A stretch of DNA of 34,222 bases, from assembly GCF_000285575.1 (NCBI RefSeq), contig NZ_HE611055.1, forward strand, positions 83,814-118,035. The letters are read 5' to 3'. The stretch is from Clostridium senegalense JC122 (GTDB lineage: Bacteria; Bacillota; Clostridia; Clostridiales; Clostridiaceae). The notes under the pieces were generated by a model, which was given only the letters and a program-made list of their open reading frames with translations, did no database searches and was not told the DNA's origin. Of this stretch, positions 27,726-34,222 are shown in pieces. The number at the start of each line of letters is the position of its first letter. The stretch's first letter is position 1. Made by a program: the position numbers and the translations under genes.

Positions 27726-28523
27726 TTATTCTTCACTTATTTTATATATAAAGATGAATCCTAAAACTAATAACATTACAGATACTATTGAAGATATACC
27801 TGTAGGTATTCCTGGAAATATAGCTACCACTGAACCTAAAACAAATCCAAATATAAGCATATATATTTGCTGCGGATATTTATTTAACAATATTTCTATT
27901 GTTCTAGCAGTTGCAATGGTCCCTATTATTACACCTAATCCAATTGGCGCAAGTATTAAAAAATTCAAATCTGATAAAGCAGTTAAAACTGTGTTATACA
28001 AACCTAAAATTAAAAGCATAAAAGATCCACTTATTCCTGGCAATATTAAAGCTATTGCAACTATTATTCCTCCTATAAACAACCAAATAAAATTTAAAAT
28101 ATTTAAATTAGTTATCACATTTGAATTGTCGATATACTCCCCTGACATAATAAATACAATTAGAATACCTAATCCTAAATAAATTAAATTTTTTTTCAAC
28201 AATCCCTGCTTGGTGGCTTTTTTATACATTAAAGGTGCTCCACCTAAAATTATACCGATAAAAAAGAATCCTGCTTCTATAGGATATTTTGTGATTATAT
28301 TTTTTACTATATTACTAAATAAAAATATACCTATAATAGCTCCTAATCCTACTTGCACTAATAATTTATATTGATTTTTAAAGTCATTTAAAATATTGTT
28401 TATAGCATGTATTAAATCATCATAAATTCCAAGAATTATAGCTATAGTCCCTCCACTAACACCTGGAACTATCTGTGATATACTGATTGCTATTCCTTTT
28501 AAAAAATTAGATAAAAATTTCAT
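27726..28523 (-). CDS. DUF368 membrane protein, predicted undecaprenyl-phosphate translocase
   Basis: The 265-residue protein has about eight hydrophobic helices. Its N-terminus GIAISISQIVPGVSGGTIAI and the internal copy ALILPGISGSFMLLILGLY are the paired PGxSG motifs of DUF368. Members (PopT in Vibrio cholerae) have been shown to recycle undecaprenyl phosphate across the membrane for cell-wall synthesis. AGAGGTGAGAG precedes the ATG. It is monocistronic and unrelated in function to its neighbours. Confidence 0.88.
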   Translation of the reverse strand: MKFLSNFLKGIAISISQIVPGVSGGTIAIILGIYDDLIHAINNILNDFKNQYKLLVQVGLGAIIGIFLFSNIVKNIITKYPIEAGFFFIGIILGGAPLMYKKATKQGLLKKNLIYLGLGILIVFIMSGEYIDNSNVITNLNILNFIWLFIGGIIVAIALILPGISGSFMLLILGLYNTVLTALSDLNFLILAPIGLGVIIGTIATARTIEILLNKYPQQIYMLIFGFVLGSVVAIFPGIPTGISSIVSVMLLVLGFIFIYKISEE

Positions 28524-28730
28524 CTCTCACCTCTTAGTTATGTATTTCATAAAATGGTCTTATGAAGTTAATTATAATATAACTAACTTTATTTATTAAA
28601 ACTACTGGAATTCAAACCATTTAACATAGATTTAACAGATACTTTTCTAATTATGTTAAAAAATATTCAATCTTGCTATATCTATATTTATAATTTATTC
28701 TACTCTTTTTTTATTTTTTTAATCTTTTTC

Positions 28731-28759
28731 TTGACATAATATTTTTTCTTTGATACTAT
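28731..28759 (+). promoter_or_regulatory. Promoter of the glnS T-box leader
   Basis: A perfect TTGACA (28731-28736) and TACTAT (28754-28759) are separated by 17 bases. It lies about 25 bases upstream of the T-box leader and fits a vegetative sigma-A promoter. Confidence 0.85.
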
Positions 28760-28783
28760 TTATAAAAATATTATTATTTTCAT

Positions 28784-29071
28784 AGCGATGATAAGAAGAG
28801 TAAATTAAATTCCTCTTTTACAGAGAACTCCAGTAGCTGAGAAGGAGTAAAGATGTTTTAATTGAAGCAAGTCTTTGAGCTTCATATCGGAACTTTTAGG
28901 GATGGTATGACAGGCGCTCCTGTTATAGAGCTAGAGTATCACTTAACATTTTAAATTTAAGTCGTACTTGAAGAGGTTAACATGGTAACATGTTAATGAA
29001 CTGGGGTGGCACCACGAATGTATCTCTCGTCCCCAAGGCTAAAAATTAGTCTTGGGGGTGAGAGTTTTTTT
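28784..29071 (+). promoter_or_regulatory. T-box riboswitch, glutamine specifier CAA
   Basis: Stem I begins with AGCGATGATAAGAAGAGTA and closes with CTTC-ATATCG around 28880-28890. GAAG/CTTC and CGAT-AT/ATATCG pair. The specifier loop, opposite AGTA (28799-28802), reads GAAGCAAGTC with specifier CAA at 28868-28870 (Gln). The T-box GGGGTGGCACCACGA is at 29003-29017. Its UGGC (29007-29010) would pair with a tRNA end GCCA, consistent with the G73 discriminator of tRNA-Gln. The competing terminator pairs 29024-29040 with 29048-29064 and ends in seven T. Uncharged tRNA-Gln would favour the antiterminator and switch glnS on. Confidence 0.93.
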
Positions 29072-29078
29072 ATTTTAT

Positions 29079-29168
29079 ATAAATTTTATCCAAATATAAA
29101 TTTTATCCAAATATAAATTTTATCCAAATATAAATTATCCAAATATAAATTATCCAAATATAAATTTG
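29079..29168 (+). repeat. Tandem repeat, 17 bp x3 then 15 bp x2 plus a partial unit
   Basis: ATAAATTTTATCCAAAT repeats three times from 29079, then the two-base-shorter ATAAATTATCCAAAT twice from 29130, then a partial unit to 29168. Units abut without spacers. The array lies between the T-box terminator and the glnS ribosome site and so is part of the mRNA leader. Confidence 0.95.
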
Positions 29169-29250
29169 AACTATGTAAATAAATTTAGGTAAACAAATTT
29201 GTAAATAAAAATAGGTAAATACTTAAAATCTTATAAACGGAGGGAATTAA

Positions 29251-30933
29251 ATGTGTAATTCAATTAATGAAAATATAAATTCAAATTTTTTGCATAAAAT
29301 TATAAATGATGACTTAGATAATAATGCTTACTCAAGAAATATAGCTACTAGGTTTCCACCAGAACCTAATGGATATCTTCATATAGGTAGTGCTTATGCT
29401 ATTAATATTAACTATTCTATAGCTCAAAAATACAATGGTACTTTTAATTTAAGATTTGATGATACAAATCCGTTAAAAGAAGATATTGAATACGTTAATT
29501 CAATTATTGATGATATAAATTGGTTAGGTTTTTCACCTAAAGAAAGAATATTTTATGGCTCTGATTATTCTGATACATTTTATGAATGTGCTGTGAAACT
29601 TATAAAAAAAGGGAAAGCCTATGTTTGTGATTTAACGCCCGATGAGACAAGAGAATATAGAGGAACCCTAACTGAACCTGGAAAAGATAGTCCTTATAGA
29701 AATAGGTCTATAGAAGAAAATTTAGATTTATTTGAAAGAATGAAAAATGGAGAATTTGAAAACTCAGCGAAAACATTAAGAGCTAAAATAGATATGTCTT
29801 CTCCTAACATAAACTTTAGAGACCCTGTAATATATAGAATACTTCATGCATCTCACTATAGAACTGAAGATAAATGGTGCATATATCCAATGTATGATTT
29901 TGCACATCCATTACAAGATGCTATCGAAGGCATTACACATTCTTTGTGTTCCATGGAATTTAAAGATCACAGACCTTTATATGAATGGTTCTTAAATGAG
30001 TTAGATTTTTGTGAACCACCAAAACAAAGAGAGTTTGGTAGATTGAACTTAACTGGTGTTGTAACAAGTAAAAGATATTTAAAAGAATTAGTATTTGGTA
30101 ACTATGTAGATGGATGGGATGACCCTAGGCTACCTACTATTCAAGGGTTAAGACGTAGAGGATTTACTCCTGAAAGCATTAAAGCTTTTGTTAATGAAAT
30201 AGGAGTATCTAAAAATCAAAGTACTGTTGATATCTCAATGCTTGAACATTGTTTAAGAGAAGATTTAAAACCTAAGGTAGATTCAAAAATGGTTGTTCTT
30301 GATCCACTTAAAGTTATTATAACTAATTATCCAGATAATGAAGTAGAAATGTTAGAAATTGAAAATAATAATCAAAATCCTAATTCAGGCACTAGAAAAG
30401 TTCCTTTCTCCAAAGTTATATATATAGAGAAAGAAGATTTTATGGAAACTCCTATTAAAGGATTCCATCGTTTATATCCTGGTAATGAGGTTAGATTAAA
30501 AGGTGCTTATTTTGTAAAATGTAATGATGTTATAAAAGATGATAATGATAATATTCTAGAACTTCATTGTACTTACGACGCTGAAACAAAAAGTGGTTCT
30601 GGTTTTACTGGAAGAAAGGTTAAAGGTACTATTCACTGGGTATCTGCATCTCACGGTATAAAAGCACAAGTTAATTTATATGATAAGCTTTTATCAGATG
30701 AAGGTTTATTAAAAGATTCTTCTAAAGGTTGGGATGAAAAATTAAATCCAAAATCATTATTAATATTTAAAAACTCTATATTAGAGCCATCCTTAAAAGG
30801 AGCTCTTAAAGAAAGTAAGTTTCAATTTATACGTCATGGATATTTTTGTGTAGATAAAAAACATTCTACTAATGAAAATTTAGTATTTAATAGAATAGTA
30901 TCTCTAAAAGATTCTTGGAAAAAGAAAAAATAA
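29251..30933 (+). CDS. glnS: Glutaminyl-tRNA synthetase
   Basis: The 560-residue class I enzyme charges tRNA-Gln with glutamine. The N-terminal catalytic core begins [19 protein letters not shown]; the class I signature HIGH reads HIGS at 44-47. NLRFDDTNP is the acceptor-binding strand. [19 protein letters not shown] is characteristic of GlnRS and separates it from GluRS. The KMSKS-like loop is VTSKRYL at 270-276. Two C-terminal beta-barrels bind the anticodon. GGAGGG lies 6 bases before the ATG. It is controlled by the Gln T-box upstream, and its terminator is at 30955-31001. Having a true GlnRS is known in some clostridia, but not in most Firmicutes, which use the GatCAB transamidation route. 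Confidence 0.95.
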   Translation: MCNSINENINSNFLHKIINDDLDNNAYSRNIATRFPPEPNGYLHIGSAYAININYSIAQKYNGTFNLRFDDTNPLKEDIEYVNSIIDDINWLGFSPKERIFYGSDYSDTFYECAVKLIKKGKAYVCDLTPDETREYRGTLTEPGKDSPYRNRSIEENLDLFERMKNGEFENSAKTLRAKIDMSSPNINFRDPVIYRILHASHYRTEDKWCIYPMYDFAHPLQDAIEGITHSLCSMEFKDHRPLYEWFLNELDFCEPPKQREFGRLNLTGVVTSKRYLKELVFGNYVDGWDDPRLPTIQGLRRRGFTPESIKAFVNEIGVSKNQSTVDISMLEHCLREDLKPKVDSKMVVLDPLKVIITNYPDNEVEMLEIENNNQNPNSGTRKVPFSKVIYIEKEDFMETPIKGFHRLYPGNEVRLKGAYFVKCNDVIKDDNDNILELHCTYDAETKSGSGFTGRKVKGTIHWVSASHGIKAQVNLYDKLLSDEGLLKDSSKGWDEKLNPKSLLIFKNSILEPSLKGALKESKFQFIRHGYFCVDKKHSTNENLVFNRIVSLKDSWKKKK

Positions 30934-30954
30934 ATTTTAAATACAATATATAAT

Positions 30955-31001
30955 AAAAAACTATGAAATCACATCTTTAAATATGTAATTTCATAGTTTT
31001 T
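30955..31001. terminator. Terminator between glnS and the PEP-hydrolase-like gene
   Basis: A 14-bp stem pairs AAAAACTATGAAAT (30956-30969) with 30988-31001, with T-runs on both sides. It can serve both convergent genes. Confidence 0.8.
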
Positions 31002-31042
31002 ATTATATAAGATTAAAACTGATTACATTTTTTATCTTTAAA

Positions 31043-31870
31043 TTATAATTTAAGATTCTTAAAGCTTTCAGTTTGATTTTTAATTCCTCTTTCTGTTGCT
31101 AATCTTTCTATACTAGATGCTCCAAAGAACCCAACTATTCCTTTAGTTTTAGAAAGTACATACTCAACATCAGATGCTTCTGCTATTGGACCACCATGAC
31201 ATATAACAAGTATATTTGGATTAACTTTTTTTGCTTCATCATGAATAGTTTGTATTAACTCTACACATTCATCTAATGATTTAGATGTTTTAGCACCTAT
31301 ACTTCCTTTTGTTGTTAATCCCATATGTGCAACAAGTATGTCTGCACCAGCTTCAGCCATTTTTATAGCTTGATCTTTATCAAATACATAAGGAGTTGTA
31401 AATAATCCAATTTCATGAGCTTTTCTTATCATTTCAACTTCTAAATCATATCCCATTCCAGTTTCTTCTAAATTTTCTCTAAATGTACCATCAATCAAAC
31501 CTACTGTAGGAAAATTTTGTACTCCTGCAAATCCTGAATCTTTTAATTCTTTTAAGAATACTTCCATAATTCTAAAAGGATCTGTTCCACAAACTCCTGC
31601 TAATACTGGTGTGTTTTTTACTACTGGTAAAACTTCTTTTCCCATATCCATAACGATTTGATTTGCATCTCCATAGGATAATAACCCTGCAAGAGAACCT
31701 CTTCCAGCCATTCTATATCTTCCTGAGTTGTATATTATAATCATATCAACTCCACCAGCTTCAGCACTTTTAGCTGATATGCCTGTTCCAGCTCCAGCAC
31801 CTAATATTATATTTTCATTTTTTATCTCCTTATTAAGTCTTTCTAAAATAACTTCTCTTGTAAATTTCAT
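31043..31870 (-). CDS. Phosphoenolpyruvate hydrolase-like TIM-barrel protein
   Basis: The 275-residue protein is a complete TIM barrel of the PEP_hydrolase/DUF2090-like group: early [20 protein letters not shown], middle [18 protein letters not shown] and [16 protein letters not shown], late LVICHGGP. These loops resemble IGPS-/PEP-mutase-like phosphate sites. The family often sits next to a Tm-1-like (UPF0261) protein, as here, where the gap is 12 bases and AGGAGG precedes the ATG. The pair is probably one functional unit whose reaction is not established. Cytosolic. Confidence 0.85.
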   Translation of the reverse strand: MKFTREVILERLNKEIKNENIILGAGAGTGISAKSAEAGGVDMIIIYNSGRYRMAGRGSLAGLLSYGDANQIVMDMGKEVLPVVKNTPVLAGVCGTDPFRIMEVFLKELKDSGFAGVQNFPTVGLIDGTFRENLEETGMGYDLEVEMIRKAHEIGLFTTPYVFDKDQAIKMAEAGADILVAHMGLTTKGSIGAKTSKSLDECVELIQTIHDEAKKVNPNILVICHGGPIAEASDVEYVLSKTKGIVGFFGASSIERLATERGIKNQTESFKNLKL

Positions 31871-31882
31871 TTTATTTTCCTC

Positions 31883-33099
31883 CTATTTATTCTCCATTAA
31901 ATTTATTAATTTTTTAGCCATTAATATAGCTATTCTTTCATCATTAATATCCTGTTGAACCTCTATTATTTCTATATTTTTATTGTCTATATTATTTTTT
32001 ATAGTATCAAACAATACTTGATCTTCTTCTTGTCCATAAAAAGGTTGACCTTCTACATCTATCATAGATATTCCTTTCAATGGCAAAACTATAGCAGTTT
32101 TACTATTGGTTTTATTAAGTTTTTCACATATTAGTTTCCCCAACTCTCTACATTCTTCTTTTGTAGTTCTCATTAGTGTTACTGTTGGATTATGTTTATA
32201 AAATTTTCTATTTTTAAATTTTTCTGGTACAGTTTCATATGGCCCGAAATTTACCATATCTAATGCTCCTGTAGACACAATTTGAGGAATTCCTCTTTTA
32301 ACAGATGCTTCTAATCTATTTGGACCAGCAGATAAAACTCCACCTACTAGTTCATCACATAACTCTGTTGTTGTTATATCTAATACTCCGTCAATAAATC
32401 CTCCATCAATAAGATTCTCCATGGCCTGTCCACCAGTTCCTGTAGCATGAAATACTATAACTTCATAACCTTTACTTTCTAAATATTCTCTAGCTTTAGT
32501 AACACATGGAGTTGTCACTCCAAACATTGTTGCCGCTATAAGTTTTTTTTCTTCACTTTTTTTATTTTCTACAACTTCATTATTTACCATTCCAACTATG
32601 GCGTTAGCTGCATTTTGTATTATTTTTTTTGATATTGAATTTAAACCTGATATATCTACCACAGAATGCATCATTATTAAGTCTGAAACTCCTACATAAG
32701 GTCTAGTATCTCCTGATGCCAATGTAGACACCATAATTTTAGGTACACCTATTGGCAACGTTCTCATACATGGTGTTGCAAGCGCCGTTCCCCCAGAACC
32801 TCCAAGACTTATTATTCCACTAATTTCACCTTTATCATAAAGTTCCTTAACTACTTTAACTGCACCTTTCGACATAATTTCTACAGCATATCCTCTATCT
32901 TTTTTTCTTGTAACATTTTAATGCTTTCATTAACAGATTTTGCTATATCTTCATTCTTAATGTCTGCTTCAATGCTTGGCTCAAAAATTCCTACATCTAT
33001 AACTAATGTTTCTAACCCTTGTCTTTCTATAATATTCTTTAAATATGAATATTCTTCCCCCTTTGAGTCTAAGGTACCTATAATTGCTATTTTTTTCAA
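31883..33099 (-). pseudogene. Tm-1-like ATP-binding (UPF0261) protein, frameshifted
   Basis: The restored protein has 405 residues. I place the start at TTG 33099, 8 bases after GGGGG (33108-33112), giving MKKIAIIGTLDSKGEEY, the usual beginning of the family. An ATG at 33114 overlaps that ribosome site. The frame breaks at the T7 run 32900-32906; one added base turns QEKKIEDML* into QEKKDRGYAVEIMSKGAVKV and joins the frame starting at 32875. Conserved SLGGSGGTALAT, VSTLASGDTRPYVG, FHATGTGGQAMENL and GQPFYG follow. Tomato Tm-1, a relative, binds ATP and inhibits tobamovirus replication; the bacterial role is unknown. It forms an operon with the TIM-barrel gene. Confidence 0.87.
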
Positions 33100-33423
33100 T
33101 TTCAATTCCCCCATTTTAAATTTATCTATTATGTTGCTTATTTTTTTAATATAATATATAAGTAATAAATATATATTTTTAATTTTTGTAATATTTAATG
33201 TAGTTTTTGTAATTTTCCAATTGTTCGTTTTGTATATTTTAACATATTCATTCAAAATATAAAACATTATTATTTAAATAAATTAATATATGCTATTTTC
33301 CCATGTAAAATTTAACATATTTTGAAATAAATTTTATCAAAGTAAATAAAAAATTAAAACTACATAAAAATATACAAACAAATTCTTTTATTTTTAACTA
33401 ATCTAATTTTATAGAAAAACAAA
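33100..33423. other. Intergenic stretch upstream of the Tm-1-like operon
   Basis: It should hold the operon promoter, but no convincing -35/-10 pair stands out. An in-frame upward extension of the Tm-1-like frame exists (to 33267) but lacks a ribosome site and family similarity. Nothing else is visible. Confidence 0.4.
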
Positions 33424-33567
33424 CTCCCATTTAAATTTTTTCAATAACTTTAAAATACTTTTATGCAAAATGTAGTGTTTAATTTTAAGAAATTCGGAAC
33501 ATGGCTCACTATTTTTGGTATCTAAGTTTTTGTATGAATAATTTTAAAAGTAACCTTGGAACTCTAT
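33424..33567 (-). repeat. Dispersed intergenic repeat, copy B
   Basis: The reverse complement of this interval aligns without gaps over 144 bases to 27567-27710, about 80% identical by hand count. It sits between the Tm-1-like operon and the terminator at 33588-33635. Confidence 0.7.
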
Positions 33568-33587
33568 AGAATATATTTTAAAATAAA

Positions 33588-33635
33588 AGAGACTGTTTTA
33601 AAATAGAATTTTAAATCTACTTTAAAACAGTCTCT
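33588..33635 (-). terminator. Terminator of the 107-residue gene
   Basis: A 19-bp stem with one mismatch pairs 33588-33606 (AGAGACTGTTTTAAAATAG) with 33617-33635. It lies 33 bases after the minus-strand stop and runs into a T-rich stretch. Confidence 0.85.
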
Positions 33636-33668
33636 CTAAATTGTCAAGATAATATTTTAATTTATATA

Positions 33669-33991
33669 TTATAATAAATAATCTAAACCACTTTGTTTTA
33701 AAATCCCCTCTATTGCTAAATTTAATTTTAATGGTGTTTCGCAACGTATTTCCTTATTTATTGAAATATTTTCATTAACATATCCTAAAAAGTATTTATT
33801 GTAATCTCTAACATTAGATATATATTTTAATCTTACTTCTGTTACAAGCATATCCATGTCACCTAGTAATTGAATACGTTTAATATCAGAAGCCTGTCTA
33901 ACATTTGTAACTGTATGCCTTTTTCCTCTGTATCAATTATTGATATATATAAAATATTATCTCCCATTATATTTACAACTTTATTTTCCAT
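33669..33991 (-). pseudogene. Unrecognised protein of 107 residues, frameshifted
   Basis: ATG 33991 follows GGGGG at 7 bases. The frame reads MENKVVNIMGDNILYISIID and then, at the T5 run 33920-33924, leaves the frame of the downstream part. One added base continues EEKRHTVTNVRQASDIKRIQ into LLGDMDMLVTEVRLKYISNV and on to the stop at 33669. The restored protein is short, without signal peptide or membrane helix, and rich in beta-prone and charged residues. I do not recognise its family. Its own promoter is not obvious, but a good terminator follows. Confidence 0.55.
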
Positions 33992-34222
33992 AATAATACC
34001 CCCTAAATAATTTCTTTTAAATCATTAATATTAATTCTATAATTAAAATTTATTATAAATTTATATTTTTAATACCTATACAATTTTAAATTGTCATAAT
34101 TATCACAATCATCTTTATATTTATAATATTATTTCACAGCTATATTGTCAATATGTTTTCCTATGAAATTTATAGATTTAATAATTTTTTTATATAAATA
34201 CCTTTTTAAAAACAAATTTCAA
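33992..34222. other. AT-rich stretch at the right edge
   Basis: No open frame with a ribosome site, hairpin or repeat is visible. It should contain the promoter of the 107-residue gene, but no clear hexamers stand out. Confidence 0.4.

Noticed and set aside
28880-28890. ATC as T-box specifier (isoleucine)
   Set aside because: ATATCG pairs with CGATGAT at the base of stem I, so it is not in the specifier loop. UGGC also does not fit the A73 of tRNA-Ile.
29079-29168. Short repeats as a possible CRISPR array
   Set aside because: The units abut with no spacers, are only 15-17 bp, and no cas gene is present.
33100-33267. Upstream extension of the Tm-1-like frame
   Set aside because: No ribosome site at 33267, lysine/isoleucine-rich low-complexity residues, and the family starts at MKKIAIIGTLD.

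Overview
The window is a strongly AT-rich chromosomal stretch (by eye about a quarter G+C) with Shine-Dalgarno sequences of the GGAGG type, short intergenic hairpin terminators and A/T-biased codons. A ColG-like secreted collagenase, a T-box-controlled glutaminyl-tRNA synthetase, a C_GCAxxG_C_C protein and several chemoreceptors point to a Clostridium sensu stricto species. There is no phage, insertion sequence, CRISPR array, rRNA or tRNA.

Layout. 0.3-2.2 kb: an OB-fold anchored protein, a DUF4931/GalT-like protein and a cold-shock protein. 2.2-5.5 kb: collagenase. 5.8-8.4 kb: a radical SAM protein and a WG-repeat lipoprotein. 8.5-10.5 kb: a membrane chemoreceptor. 10.8-11.7 kb: a CobW/COG0523 GTPase. 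11.9-17.1 kb: a same-strand module of MacB-type ABC permease, ATPase, anchored C39-like peptidase, OmpR-type regulator and histidine kinase. 17.2-19.1 kb: a C_GCAxxG_C_C protein, a MORN-repeat protein and a HAD phosphatase. 19.7-25.2 kb: a second membrane chemoreceptor, a GDSL hydrolase, and a chemoreceptor signalling domain fused to an oligopeptide-binding (SBP_bac_5) domain with no membrane segment. 25.2-28.5 kb: glycerol dehydrogenase, a PilZ protein, an uncatalogued 49-residue protein and a DUF368 lipid transporter. 28.7-30.9 kb: promoter, Gln T-box, a tandem repeat array and glnS. 31.0-33.1 kb: a PEP-hydrolase-like TIM barrel and a Tm-1-like (UPF0261) protein. 33.7-34.0 kb: an unrecognised small gene.

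Sequence quality. At least nine genes are interrupted, and in almost every case adding one base to an A/T homopolymer restores a full-length protein that fits its family. I found twelve such places. The most economical reading is homopolymer under-calling in the underlying sequence, not mass gene decay, so the interrupted genes are described in their restored form and flagged.

Most notable: the soluble chemoreceptor-SBP fusion (22736-25153); three direct repeats at exact 11-bp spacing immediately upstream of a -35 element ahead of the ABC/C39 operon, which look like the site of the OmpR-type regulator encoded in the same cluster; a 144-bp dispersed repeat present twice in opposite orientation; and a 17/15-bp tandem repeat between the glnS T-box and its coding region.
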